Below are positions 9,960 through 20,560 of a stretch of DNA of 64,000 nt, piece by piece. The translations under genes were made by a program, and so were the position numbers. Origin of the DNA: Cocos nucifera (Eukaryota; Streptophyta; Magnoliopsida; Arecales; Arecaceae); contig QRFJ01004908.1 of assembly GCA_006176705.1 (NCBI GenBank), positions 620,001-684,000 on the forward strand. The letters are read 5' to 3'. The notes below the pieces were generated by a model that searched no databases, had not been told where the DNA came from, and saw nothing but the letters and a program-made list of their open reading frames with translations. Numbering within the stretch: position 1 is the stretch's first letter; each line of letters begins with the position of its first letter.

Positions 9960-11500
9960 AAAGTTTTAGATTGGACGACCACTTTATTGCTCCCCCGTCA
10001 TGGGTGGTTCTGGCTATAGCAGCGCCCTTGATCGATCTTCTCCTGCTTCAGACTGGCATCGAAGGAATTGATCCAATCGACTCCTCCTGACGAGCTTCTC
10101 GATTTCATCTTAAAGCTAAACGCATTTTTTAGTATCGTGGTTGTGATCATGATGGTAGAGGCAGTACTTGCTTCGATCGCGCTTGTTTGGAGGAGATCGT
10201 AATTCTTCTGATCTTGGTAGCTGACTCTTGATTTCTATCAAGACTTGACTTTTAGGAGCGTAAAAGAGGGCATAGTTGTAGAACCTTCCGAAGGAAGGAC
10301 TTCTTCGTGCTCCTCTGTCGGGACTTCCTCGATTACGAGCTCAAAAAGTTCGGACTTGCTTGCGTTCGGAGGGACTCCACGAGCATGACCAAACTTCTCT
10401 CGGCCCTCCATCGTAGTGGGTCTATTAGACTCATCTGTCCATCGCTCTTTTACGACTTCTTCATCTTTCAATTTGAAGACTTCTTCCGCATGGATATATC
10501 TCTCTGCCCGGGCTAGCAGATTAGCAAAGTTTCTAAGGTACTTCTTCTCTAGGAAAAATAGCAAATCGTTCTTCTAAAGGCCGTCCTTGAGTGCGGCCAT
10601 TGCAACAGACTGGTTCAGATCCTAGACCTCCAATGCCGCAGCATTAAACCAGATGACATAAGCTCGTATGAATTTTTCCTCCTGCTTGACATTCATCAAA
10701 AAATCTGAACCTCAGCGCGGACGTCGACTGCTGACGAAGTGAGCCACGAACTGATGGCTCATCTAATCAAAAGAGAAGATCGTACCTAACTTCAACATCG
10801 AGTATCAATTTCTCGCTGCTTTCTTGAAGGTAGATGGGAAGGCTCGGCATAATATGGCATCTGGTGCACCATGGAGTAACATCATAATCCAAAAGGCCTT
10901 CAGATGATTAACCAGATCAGAGGTTCCATCATAACTTTTAAATTGAGGGAGCCCAAATTTCGGCAAAATGGGCTTTTACATAATTCAGAGGGAGAAAGGA
11001 GGATTAGTGCGGACGTCGTCATGGTGAGTTAGGGCGATATGATCGAGCTCCTTAATTCGTCGGTCCATCTTCCATAGTTTATGATTGAGGACGTCGTCTC
11101 GGTCGTAGACTTTGGAGGACTTCTAGTTACAAATGGGGAAGGTTTCATCCAGAGGAGAACCATGATCCAAACTTGGGTCCTCTGCTCTCTGTTTCTCCTT
11201 TTCAGTGACGACGGACATGCCAACCCAAATGCTCTTTCTTGGAATCGATTTTTGGCATCCTGATGGATTTCTTGATGGAGTCGCCATCGAAAGCTGCCGC
11301 ATAGCCTGCACCATCTCGATGAGGCTCTGAATCTACTGCATCAGTAGGTTAAACTGCTCTAGATCTACCATGGCCGTCAGTGGAGGTGGAGGTTGAAGTG
11401 CTAGTGATGGAGTAGGGGTGGATGCATCCGACTCAGATCTGACGGTAAATGCGGTAGATCTCTAAGTATTCACCTTCTTTCAAGACATTTCTTAGGATTG
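9960..11500 (-). pseudogene. gag: Element B: decayed gag
   Basis: Minus-strand remnants match gag of D and H. The Retrotrans_gag-type core (DQMSHQFVAHF then VIRFNAAALEV then SVAMAALK) is at about 10570-10790. LFFLEKKYLRNFANLLARAE is at 10500-10564, and a charged C-terminal part is at 10238-10500. A zinc-finger-like CLYHHDH...DTKKC remnant lies at about 10110-10190 and the N-terminal region at about 11020-11400. The frame is broken by several stops and shifts. Gag would coat element RNA into particles. No pol follows; the next sequence is the repeat array. Confidence 0.8.
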
Positions 11501-11587
11501 AATAAGAGGGTGGAGACGAATCTTGGAGAAGATCGGCAGGATCAGCTGAGCATTCCTTTAAGAATAAGAGTACCTCAGAGATAGAGG

Positions 11588-11606
11588 CCCTTACTCTAGT
11601 GCCAAT
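11588..11606 (-). other. Element B: primer-binding site
   Basis: The minus strand reads AATTGGCACTAGAGTAAGG immediately after the LTR end. It is one substitution from the TTGGCGCTAGA form of the family. Confidence 0.7.
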
Positions 11607-11608
11607 TC

Positions 11609-12622
11609 TATTAGTGTGGAATTTAGTTGACGTCGGATCGAGCTGAAGCTGGTGAAGATGAGGTCGCTCCGGCAGGATCCTCCGATGATCAAATCAGCTC
11701 TTCTGATCAATAGAAATGGAGTGCTCAGACAAGAGAAGTAAGCTTAGAGCCTAGAGAAAATATATCTGGAGGATCTCTTTTTATAGGTGGAGCTTGTAGC
11801 GGGTTGATGGTGATAGCTACAACCATCCGATAGTAGGCCGTTCGAGGCCGCATGGAGTTTGGTACGGAGAGGGAGAGGCATCGTTAGACTGATAGTGGTG
11901 GTCATGTCATCCGGTTGTGGGCTGCATGGGTATATTAGGGAGAAAGCGATGTCGCCAGATTGGTAGTGGCGGCCACGTCGTCTGGTGGAAGCATGCGTTC
12001 GAGGTCTGACTGCAAGAGTAATCTGGAATGAGGTCGGCTCCTGTAGAAATCTGATTGTAGGAGTAATCTGGAAGGAGGTCGGCTCTCGAAGGAGTTCAAT
12101 TGCAGGAGCGATCTGAAAGGAGTTCAGTTTCTGAAGGAATTCGATTGTAGGAGCGATCCAAAAGGAGTTCGGCTCCTAGAGGAATCTGATTACAGGAGCG
12201 ATCCGAAAGGAGTTCGGCTCCTCAAAGAATCTGACTGAAGAAGAATTTTGAAAGGAGTTTGGCTTCCATAAAAGTCCAACTAAAGGAGTCAGGGAGGAGT
12301 TCATCTTCTATAGGAGTCCGATTGGAGGAGTTCGACTGAAGGGACTCGATCGCTGAGAAATTCGGTCGGAGCTCGGTTGTTGAGGAGTTCGACTGACTGA
12401 AGGAGTTCGACTAAGGCTCATCCACTGAGGAGTTCGATCGAGGCTCGATCGCTGAGGAGTTCGGTCGGTTGAAGGAGTTCGGTTGGGACTTGATCGCTGA
12501 GAAGTTCGGTCGACTGAAAGAGTTTGGCTAAGGCTCGTCCGCTGAATCTCTTCCATGACTATCGGTTGCATTAGACTGAGCATCAGACTGAACTTCGGTT
12601 GGAGCAGAATTTATCCTCAATA
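11609..12622 (-). repeat. Element B: 5' LTR
   Basis: It opens with TATTAGTG and ends AATTTATCCTCAATA, about 1.01 kb. The TATA box (complement of CTTTTTATA) is at 11777-11785. It aligns throughout with the 3' LTR at 6211-7336. A minus-strand frame at 12308-12583 has a repeated DRTPQRSS pattern that reflects short repeats in the LTR, not a gene. Confidence 0.87.
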
Positions 12623-12823
12623 AACATGATTGTCAATCCAAAAGTACATCCTACTCCCTGCAACCCCTTCGAGATGTCTAAATTTCACAGCTAAAACTCA
12701 TTATGTTGAAAATAATATTAAAGGAGAGCTAAAGTGTGCCAGTCCTTGCAGGCTTCTCGATGAGAAGCACAAGCTAATAGCAAGTATTGAGGTTGGATAG
12801 TTACCAACTAGACATGAGATCTA
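12623..12823. other. Short spacer between elements B and F
   Basis: About 200 bases without recognisable coding content or repeat ends. It is either host sequence or the remnant of an older element. Confidence 0.5.
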
Positions 12824-13154
12824 TGTAAGAAATTTAGATTTTGATGTGGAAATAAATATACTTTCAGCTATTATTGATCAAGCCCAAATTCAATCAAGGA
12901 CGGAGAAAAATGAATATGTAGATAGATCTCCTCAAAACTTGAAAAAAATCACTGTGAAAAAACACTTCTAGTCTATGCCAGAGAATCTTAATGCCTATTC
13001 TTGATGGAGAGTCATAGGCTGTATTTATAGACTAAACTATGGACTTTTTTAAATTGACACAAGTTCTTTCCATCAAAGAAGTATACCCATATTGTAGTCC
13101 TTTTTTAACCTGAGTCTTTCTCTTAATATCATCTTAATTATCTTAAATTATCTT
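12824..13154 (-). repeat. Element F: 3' LTR, first part
   Basis: It begins TGTAAGAAATTTAGATTTTG and matches the 5' LTR at 38691 base for base over long stretches: shared AATAAATATAC, GATCTCCTC, CTTCTAGTCTATGCCAGAG and TGTATTTATAGACTA. It stops at the ATCTT target duplication of element C and resumes at 18523. Confidence 0.87.
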
Positions 13155-14089
13155 TGTTAGGGATAAATTCCGCTCCCACTGAAGTTCAGTCTGATGCTTG
13201 GCCTAACGTAATGGGTAATGATAGAAGAGCTTCGATCGAAAATTCTCCTTCCACAGCCAAATATTAGCCAAACTCCTTCAGCCGACCAAACTCCTTTTGG
13301 ATCTCTCCTTCAGACAGATGTATATAGGAGCAAACTCCTTTCGAACTCCACCAGCGGTCGAACTCTTCTCGAATTCCTCCTCCTTCGGAACTCCTCCAGC
13401 GGTCGAACTTCTTCCAGACTTCTTCCACAGTCGGACTCCTCCAGGAGCCGAACTCCTTCCAAACTTCTTCTTCAATTGAATTTCTCCAGCGAATTGCTTC
13501 CAGATTTCAACTAGCACTCCTTCCGGATGATCCCTTCTAGCCATCCGAACTCCTCCAAAATTGATGTATGTCGAAGTTCTTTACCAATCAATGCTTGCTT
13601 CCTCCGAACTTCAATTATTGAATCTCAATGAATGGTCATGATTAGTCTAACGACATCTCTTTCTCTTCATACCAAACTCTACATGGCCTCGAGCAGCTCA
13701 GTATCGAACAGCTATGGCTGTCGCCATCAGTCTGCTATAGGTAGCGCTACAGGTTGCGCCTCCCTCCATGATAGACTTCATCAGACCTCGAGCGGCCCAC
13801 TATCAAATGGCTATAGCTATCACTATCAATCTACTACAGGCTCCGTCTATAAGAAAAAATCCTTTAGATATATTTTCTCTAAGCTCTCTTCTCCTTTTCG
13901 AAACTCTGTCGAATTCTTTTCTGAGCACTCCATTTTTGTTGGCCAAAAGAGCTGATTTGATCGTCGAAGGATCCTACCGGAACCACCACCACCATCTCTG
14001 GATGGAACTTTATTTTATAGATCACCAACAGTGACCTCATCTTCCTCGACTCTAGTTCGATCCAACGTCAATCAAATTCTACACCAACA
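13155..14089 (+). repeat. Element C: 5' LTR
   Basis: TG...CA termini, 935 bases. TATA box TATAAGAA is at 13848-13855, with the conserved AGATATATTTTCTCTAAGC just downstream. A conserved ...GAGCACTCCATTT...AAGAGCTGATTTGAT block follows, shared with H and, inverted, with A, B and D. Open frames at 13218-14034 are LTR sequence. Confidence 0.92.
13848..13855 (+). promoter_or_regulatory. TATA box of LTR C (5' copy)
   Basis: TATAAGAA follows GGCTCCGTC as in LTR H, where the box is the canonical TATAAAAG. It is weakened here by one change. Confidence 0.5.
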
Positions 14090-14106
14090 GAATTGGCGCT
14101 AAAAGG
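14090..14106 (+). other. Element C: primer-binding site
   Basis: GAATTGGCGCTAAAAGG lies immediately after the LTR end, as required for minus-strand priming. Confidence 0.75.
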
Positions 14107-14169
14107 AGGACCATCTATTTCTAAGGTACTCTTATTCTTAAAGAAGTGCTTAGTCGATCCTGCTGACTT

Positions 14170-15650
14170 TCTTCTTTATGGTCTGAGCCAGATCCATCTG
14201 TTCCTACTCCATCATCGATGCTTCAACCATCACCTCCATCGACGGCCATGATAGATTTGGAGCAGTTTAACCTACTGATGCAGTGGATTCAGGGCTTCAT
14301 CAAGTTGGTGTAGGTCATGCGGTAGCCTCCGATGGTGGTTTCGCTAGAAAATCTACTGTCGAGATGTCAGAAACTGATTCCAAGGAGGGGCACCTGGGCT
14401 AGCATACCCATCGCCTCTGGGAAGGAGAAATAGAGAGCAGAGGATCTTTACTTGGATCATGATTCTTCTCTGAAAGGAATCTTTCCCATCCATGGTCGAA
14501 AGTCTTCCAAGACCTACGATCGAGTTGATGTCCTCGATCAAAAACTATGGAGGATGGATCGATGGATTTAGAAGCTTGGCCACATCATCCTAACTCACCA
14601 TGACGACGTCCACACCAATTCTTCTTTTTTTCTCCAAATTATGCAAGAGCCCATTCTACCAAACTTCAAGCTCCTCTAATTTAAAAGTTACGATGGAACC
14701 TCTAATCCAGTCGATCACCTAAATGCCTTTCGAATCATGATGCTGCTCCATAACGCACCAGATGCCATATTATGTCGAGCTTTCTCATCCACCTTAAAGG
14801 AAGCAGCAAGAAACTAGTACTCAATGTTGAAGTCGGGTATGATCTTTTTCTTTGATCAGATGAGCCATCAGTTTGCAGCTCACTTCGTCAGCAGCCGACG
14901 TCCGAGTCAAGATTTGGATTCCCTAATGAACATCAAGAAGAAGGAGGAGAAATCCATCCAGGCTTATGTCATTCGATTTAATGCGACTGCATTGGAGGTC
15001 CGAAATCTGGATCAGTCAGTTGTGATGGCCGTACTCAATGATGGCCTTTAGAAGAATGATTTACTATTTTTTCTAGAGAAAAAGTATCCTAGAGACTTTA
15101 CCGATCTGCTAGCTCAGATCGGAGGATATACCCGTATGGAAGAAGCCTTCAAGTTGAAGAATGAAAAAGCCATAGGAGAGCGACAGATGGACGAGTCTAG
15201 CAAACCCATGACTGATGGAGGGTCGAATAAAGTTCGACCATGCTCACGGACTTCCTCCGAGCGCAAGCGAGATCGAACTTTTTCTCGAGCTCGTCATCAA
15301 AGAAGCCCCGATAGAAGGATGCAAAAAAATTCTCTCTCTTGAAGGTTTCACAAATATGCCTCTCTCAATGTTCCATAGACGTCGGTCTGAAGCAAGCCAA
15401 TGGTACTACCATAGCTAGAATCACTAATGAGAGAGGAACAATAAGGAGATCGGCCATCTCCTGGCATTAACAACGCCATCTCTAGGGGGCTTAGTACTTC
15501 GATGAGCCACCATCTCTCAGTCTCAGAGCCAAGGAAAGCTTGCTCCGAATTAGAAAGGCCCATATGAAATAGAGGAGGTCATCCAGTCCGAAACTTATCG
15601 TTTGAAGAAGCTCGGAGGAATAACGCTTCCATGATCTTGAAACTCAGAGA
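14170..15650 (+). pseudogene. gag: Element C: decayed gag
   Basis: The order of matches to gag of H and D is clear. LEQFNLLMQWIQGF is near 14260. KSYDGTSNPVDHLNAFR followed by LLHNAPDAILCRAF is at 14680-14790. The core DQMSHQFAAHFVSSRRP and YVIRFNATALEVRNLDQSVV are in one open frame (14824-15051). A charged tail reading LFFLEKKYPRDFTDLLAQ and then MEEAFKLKNEKA runs to about 15340. Several single stops and at least one shift interrupt it. No start codon is evident where H has MSPRR. It is not expected to make a full protein. Confidence 0.82.
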
Positions 15651-15694
15651 ATCTAAGAATGTACTGTCGGAAAAAAGTAATTTAAAGTGGCCAT

Positions 15695-16270
15695 GTTAGA
15701 AACAGGAGGAGAACCTCATCCTAATATGAGCAAAGTCAAAGACCTCATTCATTTTAGATGAGATGGGGGGAGAGGCCCTGACAACGATCCTTATGTGCCC
15801 CCACAGTCCGTTAGGAACAGAAAGAGAACCTCATCCTAATGTGAGTAAAGTCGAAGGTCTCGTTCATTTTGGATGAGATGGAAGGAGAGATTCTGACAAC
15901 GGTCCTTATCTGCTCCCACAGCTCCTTAGGAATAGAAGAAGAATCTCATCCTAACATGAGCAAAATCGAAGGCCTCATTCATTTTAGATGAGATGGAGAG
16001 AGAGATCCTGACAATGACCCTTATATATCCCCCATAGTCCGTTAGGAATAGGAGGAGAACCTCATCCTAACATGAGCAAAGTCGAAGGCCTCATTCATTT
16101 TAGATGAGACGGGAGAGAGGATTTGACAATGGCCCTAATGTGTTCCCATAATCCGTTAGAAATAGAAGGAGAACCTCATCTTAATGTGAGCAAAGTCGAA
16201 AGCCTCGTTCATTTTAGACGGAATGAGAGGAAAGGCCCCGACAATGGCCCCATTGTACCCAACAATAATA
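15695..16270 (+). repeat. Element C: five tandem copies of a 115-bp unit
   Basis: Units start at 15695, 15810, 15925, 16041 and 16155 with GTTAGAAACAGGAGGAGAAC-like sequence. They continue through CTCATCCTAA.ATGAG and AAAGTCGAAGGCCTC to CATTTTAGATGAGATGG. The spacing is 114-116 bp. Elements B (near 9750) and D (near 48850) have a single copy of the same block at this place, so the amplification is specific to this copy or its close relatives. Confidence 0.87.
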
Positions 16271-17530
16271 GGAGATAAGATATCCTTCAATTTTGATTGG
16301 AGATAAGATCTTCCCCAAGCTTCAAAGTCTACATCAACAGGAGATAAGATCTCCTTCAACCTCGACTAGAGATAAGATCTCCTCCAAGCTTCAAAGTCTA
16401 CATTAACAGGAGATAAGATCTCCTTCAATCTCGACTAGAGATAAGATCTTTTTCGAGCTTCAAAGTCTACATCAACAAAAGATAAGATCTCCTTCAACTT
16501 CGGTTGGAGATAAGATCTCCCCCGAGCTTCTACATCAATAGAAGATAAAATCTCCTTCAATCTTGGCTGAAGATAAGATCTCTTCCGAGCTTCAAAGTCC
16601 ACATCAACAGAAGATAAGATCTCTTTCAACCTCGGTTGGAGGTAAGATCTTCCTCGAGCTTCTACGTCAACAGGAGATAAGATCTCTTTCAACCTCGAAT
16701 GGAGATAAGATCTTTCCTGAGCTTCAAAGTCTATGTCAATAGAAGATAAGATCTCCTTCAATCTCGATTGAAAATAAGATCTCCTCCGAGCTTCAAAGTC
16801 TACATCAATAGGAGATAAGATCTCCTTCAACCTCGGTTGGAGATAAGATCTTCTCCGAGCTTCTACATCAATAGAAGATAAGATTTTCTTCAATCTTGGC
16901 TGAAGATAAGATCTCCTCCGAGCTTCAAAGTCTATGTCAATAGAAGATAAGATCTTCTTCAACCTCGATTGGAGATAAAATTTTCTCCGAGCTTCAACGT
17001 CAACGTCAATAGGAGATAAGATCTCCTTCAACCTCGACTGGAGATAAAATCTTCTCCGAGTTTCAAAGTCTACGTCAACAGGAGATAAGATCTTCTTCAA
17101 CTTCGGCTAGAGATAAAATCTCCTCCGAGCTTCAAAGTCTACGTCAACAGGAGATAAGAACTCCCTCGAGCCTCAACTTCAATGTCGACTTCAGCTGGAG
17201 GCAAGATCTTCCTTGAGCCTCAACTTCAACGTCAACCTCGATTGAAAATAAGATCTCTCCCGAGCTTCTACATCAATTAGAGGCAAGATCTTCTCCAAGA
17301 CTCAACTTCAACGTCGACCTCGGCTGGAGGCAAGATCTCCCCTAAGCCTCAACTTCAACGTCAATCTTGGTTGGAGATGAGATCTCTCTCAAGCTTCTAT
17401 ATCAACTGGAGATAAGATCTTTCTGAACCTTGGTTGGAGACAAGATCTTCTCCAAGCTTCAACATCAACATCAACTTCGATTGGAGATGAGGTCTCCTCC
17501 GAGCTTCAACCCCAACGGGTATAGAGCCTA
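16255..17530 (+). repeat. Element C: dyad-repeat array
   Basis: Tandem units of about 69-75 bp contain two dyads each, GGAGATAAGATCTCC and variants (the complement of the motif in B and D), joined by TTCAACCTCGACT and GAGCTTCAAAGTCTACGTCAAC linkers. The minus-strand frame at 16435-17100 stays open for 221 codons only because the unit is near a multiple of three. It reads as a repeated SRLKEILSPIDVDFEARRR pattern. I do not count it as a gene. Confidence 0.9.
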
Positions 17531-17587
17531 GAAAAGAACTTCAACTATCATCTTTTTTGTACTCCCTTCCTTCGAGTTTCGAACTCG

Positions 17588-17602
17588 AAAGTGGGGGACT
17601 AT
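17588..17602 (+). other. Element C: polypurine tract
   Basis: AAAGTGGGGGACTAT abuts the 3' LTR start TGTTGGAG. It is the best preserved tract of the family and was used to orient the other copies. Confidence 0.88.
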
Positions 17603-18522
17603 TGTTGGAGATAAATTTTGCTTCCGTCGAAGTCCAGTCTGATGCTTGGCCTAACGCAACGGGCAATCATATAAGAGCTTCGATCAAAAATTCTCCTCCA
17701 GTAGCCAAATATTAACCGAACTCCTTCAACTGATTGAACTTCTTTCGGATCTCTCCTTCAGACGGATGTATACAGAAGTTGAACTCCTTCCGAACTCTTC
17801 CAACGGTCGAACTACTTCCAAACTCCTCCAGCGATCAAACTCCTTTCGAACTTCTCCCACAGTTGGACTCCTCTAGAAGCTGAACTCCATCCGAACTTCT
17901 CCTTCAGTTGGATTTCTTTAGCGGATTGCTTCTAGATTTCAGCTAGCACTCCTTTTGGATGATCCCCTTTAGCCATCCAAACTTCTCCAAAATTGATATA
18001 TGTCAAAGTTCTTCACCGATCAATGACTGTTTCCTCCGAACTTCGATTATTGAATCTCAATAAATGGTCACTATCAGTCTGACGATACCTCTTTCTCTCC
18101 GTACCGAATCCTATGTAGTTCCGAGCGGCTTAGTACTGGATAACTACGGCTATTGCCATCAATATGCTATAGACGGTGCTATAGGTTGCGCCCCCCCTCC
18201 GTGATAGACTTCACCAAGTCTCGAGCGGCCCGCTACCAGATGGCTACAACTGTCACTATCAATCCATTACAGGCTCCGTTTATAAAAAAAGATTCTCTAG
18301 ATATATTTTCTCTAAGCTTTCTTCTTCTTTCTGAAATTTTGCCAAACTCTTTCCTAAGCACTCCATTTCTGTTGGTCAAAAGAGCTGACTTGATCATCGG
18401 AGGATTCTACCGGAGCCACCACCATCGACTCCAGATGAAACTTTTTTTTACAGATCACCGACGGCGACCTCGTCTTTCTTGACTCCAGCCTGATCTAGCG
18501 TCAACCAGATTCTACACCGACA
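17603..18522 (+). repeat. Element C: 3' LTR
   Basis: 920 bases, TGTTGGAG to ACACCGACA, colinear with the 5' LTR. TATA box TATAAAA is at 18281-18287. It is followed by the target duplication ATCTT and then the rest of the copia LTR of F. Confidence 0.92.
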
Positions 18523-18590
18523 ATCTTTAAATAATTAGGTTACAAGTGGGCCACATCAAGTTTCTAATATTTGGAATGAGTACCGCAACA
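18523..18590 (-). repeat. Element F: 3' LTR, second part
   Basis: It continues the copia LTR after element C and ends TACCGCAACA, matching the 5' LTR end TACAATAATA at 39077-39086. Shared words are TAATATTTGGAA and GGTTACAA/AGTTACAA. Confidence 0.85.
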
Positions 18591-18606
18591 TTCTCCCACT
18601 TGGCCC
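18591..18606 (-). other. Element F: polypurine tract
   Basis: The minus strand reads GGGCCAAGTGGGAGAA directly before LTR start TGTTGCGG. Confidence 0.75.
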
Positions 18607-18899
18607 ATATGTCACAATTAAGATACCGAATAGATGATAAATAAAACTATAATATGGTCATAAACTATCTCAAATCAAAAACTCTCACTTAAATAAGAAA
18701 TTTCAATACATGAACCATGGCGGTCATATTGTAAAAATGAATACTCCTTTCCATGTATCGCAATGCATGAAACCTTTTATTTAAGCATTTTATACTTTTT
18801 TTATGAATAACTTTATATAAGCTATTCAGAGTCCAACTTTATGACATGAACTTTATATGCATAAAATAAGAAAACATGTCCTTTATTTCTAAGAATAAA

Positions 18900-19330
18900 T
18901 ATTTTATAAGAAGCTAATCAAAAAGAAATTGAACTAACGATTCCCATATGATCTACATGATCTTTAAACTGTTTGGCTGATAATCCTTTAGTCATAGAGT
19001 TTGTAACCATTAATTCAGTATTGATAAGTTGGATATCTACTTCATGCTTCTTAACATGGTCTTTAACAGCAAGATACTTTATATCGATATGCTTGCTATA
19101 ACTTTCATTTTTATCATTCTTAGAAAAGAAAACTGCAATGGAGTTGTCATAATAAATCTTTATTGGCCTTACAATAGAATCGATAACTCTCAAATTAGAA
19201 ATGAGATTCCTCATCCATATAGCCTGTGAAGTAACTTCATAGCATGCAACGAACTCTACCTCCATGGTAAATGAAGTAACTATTGATTGCTTATTACTTT
19301 TTCAAGATACAGTACCTCTAGCAAGAAGAA
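18900..19330 (-). pseudogene. pol: Element F: copia RNase H
   Basis: The minus frame at 18918-19265 opens MEVEFVACYEVTSQAIWMRN, the copia RNase H signature. It continues with KIYYDNSIAVFFSKN (the DNS acidic block) and SKHIDIKYLAVKDHV, then a C-terminal tail ending MGIVSSISF. The domain would remove the RNA strand during reverse transcription. It is separated from the upstream reverse transcriptase part by stops near 19270-19340. Confidence 0.87.
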
Positions 19331-20122
19331 AAATATATCATGAAATAGACTTTCTTATATTCACACATCCACCAAAATCTGAATTCGAATAACCAATCAC
19401 TTTCAAGTGATTAGTATGTCTGTAAGTAAGCATATAATACTTGGTTTCTTGTAGATATCGCATAATCTTCTTTGTAGCTTTCCAATGATCAAGATCAAAA
19501 TTGCTTTGGTATCTATCCAAAATACATACTGCATATGCTATATCAGGTCTTGTACAGACCTATACATACATTAAGCATTCTACTGCAGATGCATATGAGA
19601 TGTTCTTCATTTGCTCCTTTTTTAATTTATTTTATGGGCACTAATTCTGACTGAATTTGTCATATTTTATAATGGGTGTAACCATAGGAGCATCATCTAT
19701 CATTTTAAACCTTTCTAAAATCTTTTCGATGCAAATTTTTTGAGACAAATCTAAAATTCTTCATGATCTATCTCTGTGAATCTCTATGCCAATGACATAA
19801 GAGGCTTCACCCATATTCTTTATCTAAATATTTTAAGAAAGAAATAGTTTTATCTCTTTTAGCAAACTCAAATCACTACTTGCAAGTAATATATCATCTA
19901 ACATATAAAATCAGATATGTGTATTTACTCCCACTAACCTTAAGATATATGCATTGATCCATAATATTTTTTGTAAAGCCAAAAGAGCTAATAACATCAT
20001 TAAATTTCATGTACCATTGAAGGAAGGCCTGTTTAAGTCCATATATGGACTTCTTTAACTTGCATAGAAAGTAACTATCTTTATTTGTATAGAAACCTTC
20101 AGGCTGAGTCATATACACTGTC
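19330..20122 (-). pseudogene. pol: Element F: reverse transcriptase, C-terminal part
   Basis: On the minus strand YMTQPEGFYTNKDSYFLCKL and then KKSIYGLKQAFLQWYMKFND (19894-20118) give the YGLKQA block typical of copia reverse transcriptase. WKATKKIMRYLQETKYYMLT and YSNSDFGGCVN (19338-19520) give the thumb and the start of RNase H. The stretch between is broken by stops. The reading frame runs straight into CACTA-1 at 20122; its other half resumes at 24599. Confidence 0.87.
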
Positions 20123-20139
20123 CACTACTATAAAAATAG

Positions 20140-20560
20140 TTTATGGCAGTGCATACTATGGCAGCAATTTTTAAAATCGATGTCATAGATCTTACAATAG
20201 CGATTTTCGTTAACTGCTGCCAAAGGTTGGATTTATGCCTCTGTCATAGGTCCGATATATAATAGTGGTTAATAAAAATCACTACCGTAGGTCAGATCTA
20301 TAGCAGTGGTTACAAAAAATTACTGCCATAGGTCGGATCTATAGCAACGATTCATTATAACCGCTGCTATAGATCAGACTTATAGCAGCAATTACATCTA
20401 TAGCAACGATTCATTGTAACCACTGCTATAGATCAGACTTATGGCAGCGATTAATGAAACCGCTGTCATAAGTCGGACCTATAGTAGTGGTTAGTAGGAA
20501 CCGCTACTATAAGCTTATTTATGGCAGCGGTTAATTTTAACCGCTGCCATATATATATAT
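20140..20560. repeat. CACTA-1: left subterminal repeats
   Basis: Alternating direct and inverted copies of TATGGCAGCGGTTA / TAACCGCTGCCATA, degenerate and spaced about 20-60 bp. In En/Spm elements such subterminal motifs bind the element-encoded TNPA protein. The same role is inferred here. Confidence 0.8.

Larger units (their letters stand above)
6211..12622 (-). mobile_element. Element B: complete TR-GAG LTR retrotransposon
   Basis: The copy is full length, about 6.4 kb, on the minus strand. Reading from high to low coordinates it has a 5' LTR (11609-12622), primer-binding site, decayed gag, a dyad-repeat array, polypurine tract and a 3' LTR (6211-7336). Flanks AATAT (6206-6210) and AACAT (12623-12627) differ at one base and are the likely target duplication. 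No protease, reverse transcriptase, RNase H or integrase motif was seen in any frame between the LTRs. The element would therefore need proteins from a related autonomous element. Stops and frameshifts in gag show an old copy. Confidence 0.9.
13155..18522 (+). mobile_element. Element C: complete TR-GAG retrotransposon in the LTR of F
   Basis: This is a full-length plus-strand copy of 5368 bases flanked by a perfect 5-bp target duplication ATCTT (13150-13154 and 18523-18527). LTRs are 13155-14089 and 17603-18522, starting TGTTAGGG/TGTTGGAG and ending ACACCAACA/ACACCGACA. The internal order is primer-binding site, decayed gag, a five-copy 115-bp repeat, a dyad-repeat array and the polypurine tract. 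There is no pol. It is the most clearly bounded copy of the family in the window and defines its termini. Confidence 0.95.

Noticed and set aside
10307..10516. Plus-strand frame in element B
   Set aside because: Shadow of the minus-strand gag tail.
16435..17100. 221-codon minus-strand frame with a repeated LKEILSPIDVDFEA pattern
   Set aside because: It lies wholly within the dyad array of element C, and related short frames appear in array D. It is a repeat by-product without a family match.
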